Shown here in pieces: positions 1-10,903 of a stretch of 64,000 nucleotides of DNA. The position numbers were made by a program, and so were the translations under genes. How positions within the stretch are numbered: the first letter of the stretch is position 1; every line of letters starts with the position of its first letter. Below the pieces are notes generated by a model, which had not been told where the DNA came from, ran no database searches, and saw only the letters and a program-made list of their open reading frames with translations. This stretch comes from Hydrangea macrophylla (taxonomy: Eukaryota; Streptophyta; Magnoliopsida; Cornales; Hydrangeaceae): the NCBI GenBank assembly GCA_033977485.1, contig CM066994.1, positions 13,699,585 through 13,763,584 of the forward strand. Reading direction: 5' to 3'.

Positions 1-1981
1 TAACTATGGATATTTCATGGATTATATATGTTTCATTCATGATTGAAAAACGCTAGCATGACCATCCCCACTAGCTTCTTAGATGTGACAATTTCAAACT
101 TTGCCACAGAACCCAAATTGATTTTCACTATAATCACAAGATCAACGGTTGCGATTTGGCTGTCGTAATGGAAAATGTCACTGATTGTCGTCTTAGTGGA
201 ATCTTTATCTCAAATTAATGAATTTCATTTTCATGAACGAAAAGTACAGATGATCACATGATTGTTGTTTCAGTTAGGAGAGCCAAATATTACTAAGCAA
301 TGTGGTGTTAGTGGTCAAGCTTTGCTATTCCTTATACAGAATTATATGGCATTGCTGTCACTAATGGGCTGTTAATTAATCAAGGTTTAGTCACAGTGTT
401 GAAGGTGTAATCACTTACCTTTTTTGGTCATGAAGACAAAAAAACTTGGTCATTAATACATTATAATAATTTTAACATTTAGCGACGCCAAACATTGGAA
501 GCTATTCGAGATTTTTCATATCTTTAGAGATTGTTTCGAAAGACAAATCGTAAATAGTTTGTGATTCAATAGTAAAAACAGGCAGTGGCGGACTTAGGAT
601 TTTATGTTATGGGGGGTTAAGTTAAATGGATTTGAGTTATCTAAAAAGCGAGTTCTACGTGGGGTTTCGAGGGCAGCAGCCTCGAGATGAAATTTTTTAT
701 TCTATTTATACATATTTTTGGTGCTAGACAGAGTCGAAAGAGCAGTTTAGTCGATTAGATTTATGTCATTTTTATCTCATAAGCTAGATAGTTGAGTATT
801 ATTCTTCCCCTTCTCTATTCTGGGGGACAGTTAATGCCACATCCCTGGAGTAAATAATCATCGATATGGGAACTATTAAGTTGGTATTGACAATTAAAAC
901 TTGCACTTTTGACCTACCAAACAACGAACCATTAAATTCAAAATTAATGTCAGTCCAATTTCTTATGTCCTTAGATTAGTCCTGCAAAACAAATTGTGGC
1001 CTTGAGACTTTTGATTTCAAATTGACTTTTTTTGAACGTTTTATATTGTAAATATTAAAGTTTTGAGAGGGCCAATATCTAAATTAATTTTTAAAATATT
1101 AAAACTACATATATATCCCACAAATTTCAAAAAATTTTGGGGTCCGTTTCTTCAAAAAAAATTGGGAGGACCAAGTTCTAAATTAATTTTTAAAATATTA
1201 AAACTACATATATATCTCACAAATTTATTTATTTATTTATTAATTATTATTATTAATTTTTTTTTTTGGGTGTGTGTGTGTGGGGGGGTGTTTATGGTTT
1301 TGGAGGTGGTGGGCATGGCCCCCTTTAATCTCTTCTTGGGTCAGCCCGTGAAAATAATCCACTTTTAGTGGTTTGTGTTCAATCTTTATCCACTCTTAAA
1401 ACGAGCTATTTGTGGTGCCGTATTTTTTTTTTTTTTTAAGGAAATAAAACTTCAAAAAAAAAAGTGTGAAATTAATTCAAAGTGATCCTATTAATAATAT
1501 ATCTTCGTCGCTGGCAGACTTGGAATTGGCCCCAGTTGGACTGCAGCCCAGTGCAAGTTTTCAGGAAAAAAATAAAAAATTTAGTTGCGCTATAGTCCAG
1601 TCCACGCTAACCCTATCTAATTTTCACCTAGTCCAGTCCACCCTAGCCTAGCGAATTGTTGGAAAAAAAAATCCATTTTGTGGGAGTTAAAATGAATCAA
1701 ACTCTCTACCTCTTGGGAAGAAGATGAAAATCAAACCACTGAACTAGCAAACCAACTGTTAACAAACTCTTACAAACAAAGCATCATTTATTTGTTACAC
1801 TTTTTTTCAATGAATTATAATAGTAATTGTATCATTTTTTACTCTATTATTGAATGATATATTATTATATACATATTATTTCTATTTATACACACACATA
1901 TATGTGTATATATATATATATTGTTTTGCCCAATTGTAACACAGTATACAAGTTCGTTATAAACCCAAAAAAAAAAGAGAA
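1..1981. other. AT-rich intergenic DNA without a gene
   Basis: I see no ORF with recognisable protein similarity in this stretch. It holds homopolymer and AT tracts, a GT/G-rich run near 1268-1290, and a tandem duplication (listed separately). The segment from about 593, containing GGCGGACTTAGG, resembles degraded ends of plant DNA transposons, but I could not find a partner end. Confidence 0.6.
1072..1230. repeat. Imperfect tandem duplication, period about 99 bp
   Basis: A block beginning CCAATATCTAAATT at 1072 recurs as CCAAGTTCTAAATT at 1171. About 55 following bases are nearly identical in both copies. This makes two adjacent units with a 99-bp period. No coding role is apparent. Confidence 0.75.
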
Positions 1982-2135
1982 TTGTTATTTCCACTCCATC
2001 ATTGAACCAATACACTCCATGGTACCACTATCAGAGCATGTGGTACCATGTATGTAATGCATGATATGCATGTACCACATGCTTTAAGAATGGTACCATT
2101 GAGTGCCTTAGTTCAATGATGGAGTGGAAATAGCA
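1982..2135. mobile_element. MITE with ~25-bp terminal inverted repeats
   Basis: The left end (GCTATTTCCACTCCATCATT-like, starting about 1982) is matched in inverse orientation at 2111-2135. Inner inverted copies of GGTACCA and ACCACATG strengthen the hairpin. There is no coding capacity. The superfamily is not assigned. Confidence 0.7.
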
Positions 2136-2571
2136 TCACCCAAAAAAAATAACAAGAGATCCATATACATAGACCCAAAAAAAAAATAAAAAATTGGAGG
2201 GCAATTCTATAAAAATACGACACAATATACAAGTTCGTTCAATCCCAGCCCACCCTTAATGTTCATCCTGGGTCTGCCCTCAATCTTCGCGAATATATTA
2301 TGAAGTGCTATTTATAATAACTTAACATCATTGCCATGTCCCATCTGTATGTGTGAGAGAGGGATTCTTGGTGCTTGGTGGTGATTTGTGACATATTTCT
2401 GTCTGATTAATGTTGTTTGGTTTAACAACATTTTAGTTTGAATAAATAGCATTGCTAATGTTTTAAGGGGAAATTAGAATTCCATCTTTATTTTCCCTTC
2501 ATTTATAGTTTGACAAGATAGCATGATGCTCTCAAAAGTATATACATATACAGTTCAGATCTTAAGCGGAT

Positions 2572-2716
2572 CTTAAGGGACGGACCAAGGGACAGACCAC
2601 TTTAAGGATTGAAAATATCACTTTTAGCGACAAAAATTTTTGTCACTAAAACAACAATTTTTAGCGATAAAAATTTTCGTCGCTAAAAGTGATTCGTCCC
2701 CTTGGTCCGTCCTAAG
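2572..2716. mobile_element. Fold-back MITE with inner TTTTAGCGAC palindromes
   Basis: The ends CTTAAGGGACGGACCAAGGG (2572) and the complement of GGTCCGTCCTAAG (ending 2716) form imperfect terminal inverted repeats of about 30 bp. Inside lie two facing copies of TTTTAGCGA(C/T)(G/A)AAAATTTT, giving a second hairpin. It has no ORF. Confidence 0.65.
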
Positions 2717-3337
2717 AGGTGCACACTTGATCCTCATCGTGTATATATATACACGCACTCCTATAATCCTATGCTTGCATGCTCATGCGGATAAATGCAA
2801 AGTCAAAATATTTTCTTCTTTTTCTCATTTGTAAGGTGTTTCGATTGTATCCGTAAGGCGATAAATTAATCCATGTGACCCTCACACAGGGTGACAGCCA
2901 CTGAGATTTATAAATTATTATAAAATTTACATAAAACCCACTGAATACTAAAATTGGAGTATGAGTCACACGAGATAATTTCTTACTCGGTCGTGTTGAG
3001 ATAATAACAAAGATCAATTTGAGCGCAGCATAAGAAATTTCTTTGTATCATGAGATTGAAGAGAGAAACAGAGATGATTTGTTATTAAATAACTTAATTT
3101 TACTTCGCCTAATTCAACAGAACCTTTTTAGTTTTTAATATCAACAGCTACAGATGGGCCTTGCAATAAAACTTGTTCCTTAACCCACACTCAGCATGTT
3201 GCAAAGGCCGCCATGTGAGTTTATAGCCCACTATTGTGTTGCTCTAAAATTAAGCCAGCCCAATCTAAGCCTCCCAACTAAAATATTCTCAGCATACGTG
3301 TGGGCCCAAGACACCTAAGTCGCATATATAGTAGAGT
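2717..3337. other. Intergenic, nothing recognised
   Basis: This is AT-rich sequence. The short ORFs here have no recognisable motif, and I see no repeat or RNA gene. Confidence 0.5.
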
Positions 3338-3487
3338 AATACTACACCTACATCTAAATTCACATCCAATTCCACCCAATACATCATGATCTTTGATTTC
3401 GGTGGATCTTATGTAAGAGTCACATGGGGCCCACTGAAATCAAGTACCAGGATTGTTGGGCGTGGAATTAGGTGTGGGTGTAGCATT
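3338..3487. mobile_element. MITE, 150 bp
   Basis: The left end AATACTACACCTACATCTAA is matched by AATTAGGTGTGGGTGTAGCATT-type sequence at the right end, ending 3487. The interior contains facing GTGGATCTTATGTAAGAGTC and GGGCCCACTGAAATC segments. A similar but partial arrangement occurs near 31735-31845. Confidence 0.65.
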
Positions 3488-4257
3488 TTTTATATTAGCA
3501 TATTCACTTAAATTTTAGAGTGCATTTTTGCTTACCGTTTGCTTATGTTGAGATGTGTTCCATTCATGTCCTATTCAGTAATTGTGTTGCTAAAGCAGGT
3601 ATAAAAGAGGGATAAAATATGACACATGTCAGATTAATGATAGTGATAGGTGAGCAATATAAATTTTAGGCAGCACTTTTGAGCCCTAAAATTTGTTTTG
3701 AATGAGGTACGTCATAGATGCTTCAACCCAAACACAATACATGAAACAAATTTGAGGTTAAATGAATTAATTTTAATAATACCAGGGGCACAAACACTCT
3801 ACACAATCGCTTACAAACACATTATATATCTCCTTTGGGTGACACTTTGGGGTCTAAATAATTTCAGTGAACCCCACAGTGCCATCCAGAAGAGAAATGG
3901 AATGTGTTTGTGTAAAGTATTTGTGTCCCAAATATTACTCAATAAATTTTTTTTTTTTTTTCTTAATTTTTCATGGTGTCATTATAATCAGGGGTCCGCT
4001 TCTACTTTTGTTTATAACCATAAAAGACACAATTCATCTAAGTTAAGTTGACTCTCCGTCAGTCAATCGTCAATTGGCCGTTAATTCTTTTGTTGAACTT
4101 TTAAAAGGAAACACACTAGTTGACCCACCGGTCAATTTCATATTTGCTCGATCTTTGTTATACTGGTACATTTGAAGAAAAAACCAACATGCTATCAAAG
4201 TTGACGGCTTCAGTATGTAAAATGAGATCAATTCAGGTATTTATATGAAAGGAAATT
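3488..4257. other. Intergenic, nothing recognised
   Basis: There is no gene, tRNA or clear repeat. An inverted pair around 3790 and 3910 (ACAAACACTCTACACAATC versus GTTTGTGTAAAGTATTTGTG) may be one more decayed MITE, but the ends are not clear. Confidence 0.45.
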
Positions 4258-4415
4258 CTCTAAAGAGGCTCTTTATTAAAGAGAAGGGTTTCTGTTTTGA
4301 CCGTCGAATCATGTTTTTATTAAAGGCAATGTTGTCATTTCACAGTTTTTAAATACGATCCGATGGCCAAAATAGAGATCATCTCTTTAATAAAGAGAGG
4401 GCGCCCTCTTTAGAG
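4258..4415. mobile_element. MITE with CTCTAAAGAG-type ends
   Basis: CTCTAAAGAGGCTCTTTATT at the left faces AATAAAGAGAGGGCGCCCTC followed by TTTAGAG at the right. The interior arms also pair loosely (TGTTTTGACCGTCGAATC versus GATCCGATGGCCAAAATAG). There is no ORF. Confidence 0.7.
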
Positions 4416-4679
4416 TCTAACTGTTTCTATGAATGTATATTTACACAGATTGTGATATAAATGAGATGTCGATGTAATTTTGCCAAACTCCAGAAGAGAG
4501 ATCCGTGTAATTAATCCTATGTTTTTTTTAATAACTCCAAAATGAAACGCTGAGCGCGAGGCCCAGAACATCAAGCTCAAGATCGCCTATTCCAAGTGTC
4601 ATAAGTTTGCTAACTCTCACTACTCAACCCGTTGTGGTTTTATAATGCGTTGATATTTTTAATTAAAGAAATTGGATTT

Positions 4680-4765
4680 TGAAAAAGGTTTTGACATACA
4701 CTATATATATATATATATATAAATCGAATATAAAACCTTAGCAATATATATATATATATATATAT
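4680..4765. repeat. (TA)n microsatellites
   Basis: Two TA dinucleotide tracts, near 4703-4720 and 4746-4765, are separated by about 25 bp. Similar TA tracts lie near 5598-5618 and 5640-5662. Confidence 0.8.
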
Positions 4766-4799
4766 TCGGAAACAACATCCATCATTTTCATTTAACATA

Positions 4800-5350
4800 T
4801 AAATAGATTTCAAGTGAAACTAGTACAGCATCAGAAGAAAGAAAAACAACAAAAAATCGAAAGAAACAAAAGGAAAGAACAACAAAACCAAGGAAAAAAA
4901 AAACTTCTGAGAGCCTCACTACAGTCTCCTATGTCCAAAGATATCTCAAATTGTGGCACTGCTAACAAGCTGGGGCTGAGGAAACACTACCAAATAAACA
5001 CCAAACAATGAGGATCGCCCCCAAAAACATCGAGTCTATACCAAGAACCCCTCAAACTCTAGATCTAAAAAAAAAGACGATAAATCTGCCAGAAAAAAAG
5101 CTGAATCAGAGCTCAGAAACTATGACATCGAAAGAATCTCATCGGAAAATCCATGAAAACAAGAAAAAAAAACACACATAAAAACAAATCCCCACAAAAG
5201 ACAGACTTTCCTAATAAGTAGAAACAAAAAAGCAAAAAAAAAAAAAAGAGTAAAAACCAAACTCTCCCATAAGGAAAAGCCGTGGGAGAGCCCGGAGGGG
5301 CTCGGTGAAGGAGAGGTTCGAAAGTCTCTGGAGCAAGGTTAGAGAGAGAG
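4800..5350 (-). mobile_element. LINE-like non-LTR remnant, minus strand
   Basis: Read on the minus strand this segment starts with a GAG..CTCTCCC..TATGGGAGAG motif (about 5262-5305). It ends near CTGATGCTGTACTAG (about 4820-4835). The same start and a related end (GTACTGATTCCTTTTGGAAT) occur in copies near 33706-34620 (-) and 57980-58430 (+). Middle parts differ between copies. I infer a non-LTR retrotransposon family with only terminal regions conserved. No reverse transcriptase is visible here. Confidence 0.4.
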
Positions 5351-5874
5351 AGAAAAGTTAGAGAGAGACAGTGTGGAGTGAGTATGCAAAAGGTCTTTAT
5401 TTATGCCAAGACCCTTGTGGTCTAGTGACATCACTCACCTTCTCCCAAGTGGGAGGTTGATGATTCTATTCCCTTTAGGGGGAGTGGTTTGAGGGGTTTT
5501 TCCCCTCTTTGGCCCATATGCTTAAGTGTGTCGTATGTGCTTGTTTTCTTAGGTCCTAGTTCATGAGGTTTGCATGAGTGCGAATACAGTCAAAAATATA
5601 TATATATATATATATATAAAAAATGAAAAATCTTTATTTATATATTTATATATATATATATACAGTTTTTATCTAATGAGGACTCCCTCATTTTATAAAA
5701 TGCACACCTCTCACTTTTCTCTCAATAAGAGTTTGTATAAATTCATCTAGCCCCCTATTTCCAGGGGATTCTTTCCCCAACTTAGCAAAAAATTCTTTCA
5801 ACTCAGCAAAAAATTGAAATCTATGAGAGGTAAAATAGGTAAGAGAGACATGATATTAATCCAAATCATTATTT

Positions 5875-6330
5875 TATTTGATTGTTTTAGGAGCAAGGAT
5901 ATTGATCTTTTGAAGAGTGAGAGGAAAAAAAATAATAGAAAGAGATAGACTTTAATCAAATGGGGTTTCTTCTTCGAGTAAAGATTGAGACACACCCATT
6001 CACATAATTTTTGGGACACAACTTAAAAGATGTGTCTATCTCTCTCCTGTAATGTCACTAGATCCCATAGTGATACAGGAGAAAGATAGACACATCTCTT
6101 AAATTGTATCCTAAAAATTGTGTGAATGAGTGTGTTCAAGTATTACCCTTCTTTTTCAGCAAATGCCCTAAAAAAAAAAAAAGAAAATGGATGAGAGAAA
6201 AATAGAATAACAATTGTGAATTGACCCTCAGCCTTCGTACAGGGCTCCACCAATTGATTAATGGTCCAGTAAATTTGTTGTGAGAGAGAGAGAGAGAGAG
6301 CGGACTTTAGTCACATGGATTTCAAATAAA
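5875..6330. repeat. Copy 1 of a local duplication
   Basis: This unit shares an ordered series of segments with 6840-9035: a GAGCAAGGATATT block, a GACTTTAATCAAA block, and the CCACCAATTGATTAATGG block followed by GA repeats. The second copy is expanded by later transposons. Confidence 0.55.
5981..6143. mobile_element. TA-target MITE, 163 bp
   Basis: It is flanked by TA at 5979-5980 and 6144-6145. The ends pair over about 40 bp (left AAGATTGAGACACACCCATT against right AATGAGTGTGTTCAAGTAT). The interior pairs through GTGTCTATCTCTCTCCTGTA. TA duplication and size fit a Stowaway/mariner-type MITE by general knowledge. It groups with five similar elements in this window. Confidence 0.7.
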
Positions 6331-6899
6331 ATAATGATTTGGATTAATATCACCTACATTCCAAAGGTTTGACCTAAGAAGGCTTATCCCTCAGGTTTGG
6401 AAAACAACACTTCTCCCCCCTGAGTTTTTATTAGTCATAACAAATCCCCTATTTTGTTTATTAAACAGTGATTGGTTTATGAAATATACCTAAACTACCT
6501 TTCTCAATTTTTAATGAGAATTTTAGTTAAAAGTTCTTTAAAATAGACTTTTGTAGTATTAGGTCCAACCCATTTTTTATTTTAATGAAAAATCCCCATA
6601 TATTATAAAAGTTATGTGAAATTTATATAACTTTGTCAAGTGCAAAATTAACCCTAACGATTAATTATATTAAATCAAGTGCAAAATTAGAATGAGCAAT
6701 GCCCTACGACCATAACACAAAAGACATTCTTGCTCCCAAAATTACCTTTGTTGTTTCTCCTCTTCGAGAATTTTATAAAGTAAGCCCAAAGAAAATTGTA
6801 ATGCTTATTCTAATTTTGCACTTGATTTAGGTTTTTTTTTTTTATTTTGGGAGCAAGGATATTAGTCTTTTGAAGAAAGAGAGGGAAAAAAAAAGAGTA

Positions 6900-7062
6900 A
6901 TGTTAGGTGTATACAAATTTGCACACAAATGCTTTAAATGCATATACTCTGTGCTGTGTAAGTGGTACACAGAAAAATGTTAAAAAATTTAAACAGCACA
7001 AGGTACATGCCTTTAATGCATTTGTGTGCAAAAATGTATACAAATTTGTATACACCTAACAT
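6900..7062. mobile_element. TA-target MITE, 163 bp
   Basis: TA flanks lie at 6898-6899 and 7063-7064. The ends ATGTTAGGTGTATACAAATT and its complement pair almost perfectly, and pairing continues through GCACACAAATGC. There is no ORF. Confidence 0.75.
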
Positions 7063-7073
7063 TACTAAAAAAA

Positions 7074-7309
7074 GGGTAAATTACAGTAACACCCCCTGAA
7101 CTATGACACTTTTTCACTAACACCCCCTATACTTTAAAACTGAACAAACTCACCCCCTAATCTATCATTTGTTGACACTAAAACCTATTCTGCAGGGGGT
7201 GAGTTTGTTCATTTTTGGATAGCTCAAGAGTGAGTTTGTTCAGTTTTAAAGTTCAGGGGGTGTTAGTGAAAAACGATCATAGTTCAGAAAGTGTTACTGT
7301 AATTTATCC
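7074..7309. mobile_element. Small Mutator-like MITE
   Basis: The ends GGGTAAATTACAGTAACACC and the complement of GTGTTACTGTAATTTATCC pair over about 40 bp. Arms repeat the CACCCCCTGAACTATGAC-type sequence also present in 7378-8452 and 53991-54546, so I place it in the same MULE-type family. A clean 9-bp TSD is not visible (A-rich flanks). Confidence 0.65.
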
Positions 7310-7377
7310 AAAACAAAATAGAGAGAGAGGACTTAATCAAAATGGATCTTTTATTTATTTATTATTTATTATTTTTA

Positions 7378-8452
7378 GGATTAATTACACTTACACCCCT
7401 ATACTTTGGGTCATTTTCACTTTGACCCCCTGTAGTTCAAAACGTGACACTAACACCCCTTATACTTTAATGTAAAGTGTCACCGTCAGGAATTCCGTTA
7501 AAGTTAACGGAAAAAGTGACACTTACACCTCCTGTACCTGTAAAAGACCAAAATGCCCTAAATTTTCTCCTTCTTCAGCATAGGAATTCTCCAGCAAGGC
7601 CCCAAGCAATGAAATCAAAACCAAAAACAACAATTAAAACCCAATCAGGCCACCACCAGAACAGAAGAAGAAAGAGAGGTCGTTGACTTCGGCCATCACC
7701 ACCAGCGACCATTTCTAACCTCCTTCAAATCTGTGAACATGCGAGAGGTGGAGAAGAGGGTTTGAGAGATTGAGATAGAGAGAGAATCTAAATTCTGGGA
7801 CTGATTTTTGTGCAGAAGTATAGAGGGTGTTCTTGATTTTGGTATGTATGTTGGGTTGATCAATTTTTTTTGGGTTGATCAATTTTTTCAAGTTGTTTGA
7901 TGTTTTGGTATGTTTTGGGTTGTATTTAAAAATTCGATCAAGCCAAAAAAAATTGATCAACCCAACATACATACCAAAATCAAGAACACCCTCTATACAT
8001 TCTGCACAAAAACAAATCTAAGAATTTAGCTTCTCTCTGTATCTCAATCTCTCAAACCCTCTTCTCTACCTCTCGCATGTTCACAGATTTGAAGGTGGTT
8101 AGAAATGGTCGCTGGTGGCGATGGCCGAAGTCAACGACCTCTGTTTCTTCTTCTTTTCTGGTGGTGGCCTGATTGGTTTTGATTTGGGGTTTTGATTTTT
8201 GTTTTTAGTTTTGATTTCATTGCTTGGGGCCTTGTTTGAGAATTCCTGTGCTGAAGAAGGAGAAATTTTAGGGCATTTTGGTCTTTTACAAGTACAGGGG
8301 TGTAAGTGTCTCTTTTTCCGTTAACTTTAACGGAATTCCTGACGGTGACACTTTACATTAAAGTATAGGGGGTGTTAGTGTCACGTTTTGAACTACAGGG
8401 TGTCAAAGTGAAAAATGACCCAAAGTACAGGGGGTGTAAGTGTAATTAACCC
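7378..8452. mobile_element. Mutator-like fold-back element, ~530-bp arms
   Basis: The element is a nearly complete palindrome: each arm is about 530 bp and the two arms are almost the same sequence in opposite orientation. Ends are GGATTAATTACACTTACACC and the complement of GGTGTAAGTGTAATTAACCC. It is flanked by an exact 9-bp duplication TTATTTTTA (7369-7377 and 8453-8461), the size typical of Mutator-like elements. Arms contain TTCCGTTAAAGTTAACGGAA and a purine-rich block with GAGAGA repeats. Short ORFs in the arms have no recognisable domain, so I regard it as non-autonomous. Its transcript would form a very long hairpin. Confidence 0.88.
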
Positions 8453-8707
8453 TTATTTTTATTTACTTAGATCTGAATTTGATACACACACCTCAGTTCT
8501 AATCCAACTCCAAAGCTTCATACTGGCCCACAACAAAGCCCAACTAAGACCACTCATTCTGACTGAAGAATAATTGAAGAGCAAGTAACTAAAATCCCCA
8601 GTAAAGATTCGAACTCTCTCCCTTTCCACTGTAAAACTGAGAGGAGAGACTATGCCATAGCCCGCTCGGCAGATTTCTCTTTAGTAAATGCAAAAAATAA
8701 AAAGAGA

Positions 8708-8863
8708 AATGTTTGGTACAAACACTTTTTGACACACCATGCTTTAAACACATGGACCTTATGCTGTTTGAATTTTTTACACTTTTCTATTTACCACTTA
8801 CATAATATAAGGTACATGTATTTAAAGCTATGTGTCAAAAAATGTGTGTATGTAGCACTACTC
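8708..8863. mobile_element. Decayed MITE
   Basis: Left AATGTTTGGTACAAACACTT faces right-end sequence ending GTATGTAGCACTAC. Pairing is clearest at TTTTTGACACA...GCTTTAAA. Mismatches are frequent, which suggests an old copy. Confidence 0.5.
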
Positions 8864-9126
8864 AAATAAAAATATTTTGGGTTTTGCTCGGTTCAATAAT
8901 GAGAGAGAGAGATCATAATTGACCTTGAGCCAGCAGCCTTTGGTACCTTATAGGGCCCACCAATTGATTAATGGTTGAGTAAATTAGTATTGAAAGGAGA
9001 GAGAGAGCAATTTCGTCGCATGGTGTTCACTTGGTATAGGGCCCACCGTAATGGTCCGTAAGAAAAATTGATGGTCGTGACGTCGTCGATCTTAGAGCCG
9101 GTCTCTATATATATATATTTAGGGTA

Positions 9127-9301
9127 ATATTTGAGACATAATTAAAATTATAATTTTTTGCCTACAACCTTTATTTTGTGTCTATTTCTCTCTTGATGAG
9201 TTCCACAGTGTCAATGACCCCACAGTACCCATTAGGAGAGAGATAAACACAAAATAGAGATTGTGAACAAAAGATTGTGACTTTAATTGTGCTCCAAGTA
9301 T
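9127..9301. mobile_element. TA-target MITE, 175 bp
   Basis: TA flanks lie at 9125-9126 and 9302-9303. The arms pair from ATATTTGAGACATAATTAAA inwards through TTTTGTGTCTATTTCTCTC. A GGGGTCATTGACACT-type loop resembles the loop of the 52731-52887 and 56648-56821 copies. Confidence 0.7.
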
Positions 9302-9898
9302 TACTCATATATTTAAGGAGAAAAAGGTATTTATATTTTGAACTTAGCTGAGAAGCCGTTAATGTAATAATAACCATAAATTTACTATACTAGTCAATCA
9401 TTTAGGGAGTTGCCCTTTACTTCAAACTATCAAAGGAACAATTTAAACATAAACAAATAAATATATATTTGACAAAGCGAAAGAATCTAAGTATTCTCTA
9501 CTGGCGACGCCAACTTAAAAAAAAAATATGAAAAAAAAAAAAAAAGGTTCTAATATTGGCGGACGCCAAAGAATAAGAGAATATACTAATGTGCAAAGAT
9601 TAATAAAAATTGTTTGGCAAAGTGAATGACGGCTATAACTGCTGGGTTATAAATTAGATCACGTGCAAATTAACGGTCAAATGATTCTCACACAGGTCAA
9701 TGCATATCATAAGGAGAGAATTTGATTTTGGCATCAAAGGATTATTCCAAACAAATACTATTCACACTCCAATCTGTGCCATTCTTCCATATAAAATAAT
9801 AATAATAATAATAATAAAATCTATGCCATTCTTATCTTTTGGGTTAATTGTTTGTTTGTTTTTTTTTTTTTTTTTTTTATCTATCTCATAACTATATA

Positions 9899-10140
9899 CA
9901 GGGTCGGTTTTGAGATGACAAAAATTATCCGAGGCCTTAAGCGAACTTTCAAAGGAGCCTAAAAAATGAGGCATCTATATTAAGTTTCATAGAAATTAAG
10001 AAGAAATTTGAAAAAAAAAAAAAAAAAAAAGGCCTAAAAATAATAAATTTCATACAAATCAGGAAGAAATTAGAAGAAAATAGGCCTAAAAAAGTAGCCC
10101 CGTGCAGTCGCTTCGGGGCATGACCTCGAGACCGACCCTG
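9899..10140. mobile_element. hAT-like MITE, CAGGGTCGG ends
   Basis: Ends CAGGGTCGGTTTTGAG and the complement of CTCGAGACCGACCCTG match at 14 of 16 positions. CAGGG-type termini suggest the hAT superfamily. Flanks share ACTATA near both ends but not as a clean 8-bp duplication. Inside are two copies of an AAATTTCATA(C/G)AAAT-type sequence and A-rich runs. Confidence 0.55.
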
Positions 10141-10898
10141 AGTACTATACAATGCATATAACTCTGTTCTAATCTCTAAGAAGTCCTTAGTTCTCAAGAC
10201 ACGTCTGAATTGGCTAGCACCACTTTCCTCACACCTTATGCGCATGTTCGAATCTTCATCCTCTTTTGTAAGAGTAACACAAAAGACAAACAATGAAAAA
10301 AAAAATCTCTCTATGATTACTTGGACTAACTAAGGAACCATTGTTTGATTTATGTTGTGTCTGGTTTGCAGGTTTGATGAAGATAATGAAAAAGAAAAAA
10401 AAAAAGGAGAAAAATAAAATCTTTTAGTAATTCCTCCTAGACTTAAAAATCTTAGAACTGATTTTTTTTTTCCTCCAGAAATAGTTAAAAATCACGAAAA
10501 AAGTGAAAGCAATTGAAAGGTGAAAATAAAAAATTCTGACATTTTTCATCTTATTTGGTGTTCATTGCTATTTTTCTCAATGTTTAGCTTAGAAAACAAA
10601 CCCCCCCTTCTTTTCTTTTCTTTACATGTTCTAAGTCCATGGACTAAATAAAAGTCTCATTGATTAGTGCTTAATCACAATTTCATGAAGGGAAAAAAGT
10701 TCAAAATATGTAGTTTATTTATATAGATATACATATATATATACCGTGATGACAGAGATATATACAGTTCCTCAATTTAAGAGTCGTTATTTTATTTTTT
10801 AGATCTCCTATTTTAAGAGTTCTATTTGAAAAGTCAATATACTTATACTAGACACTTTTCAAGTTCACCCTTAGTTATTTTAAACTTTTGCACATTTC
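10141..10898. other. Intergenic, nothing recognised
   Basis: AT-rich sequence with A and T runs. No gene, repeat family or RNA is apparent. Confidence 0.5.
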
Positions 10899-10903
10899 AT
10901 TTG

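Larger units (their letters stand above)
5852..6351. repeat. Segment bounded by perfect 30-bp inverted repeats
   Basis: The 30 bases at 5852-5881 (starting GATATTAATCCAAATCATTA) recur exactly inverted at 6322-6351. The 440 bp between them contain a MITE (5981-6143) and a GA microsatellite. The structure may be an old inverted-repeat transposon or a product of local rearrangement. The outer flanks show no obvious TSD. Confidence 0.6.
6840..9035. repeat. Copy 2 of the local duplication, expanded by insertions
   Basis: The blocks homologous to 5875-6330 appear in the same order at 6843-6895, 7318-7345 and 8930-9010. They are separated by a TA-MITE (6900-7062), a small MULE-type MITE (7074-7309), a 1.07-kb MULE palindrome (7378-8452) and a decayed MITE (8708-8863). 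Removing these restores a unit of roughly copy-1 size. Confidence 0.5.
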
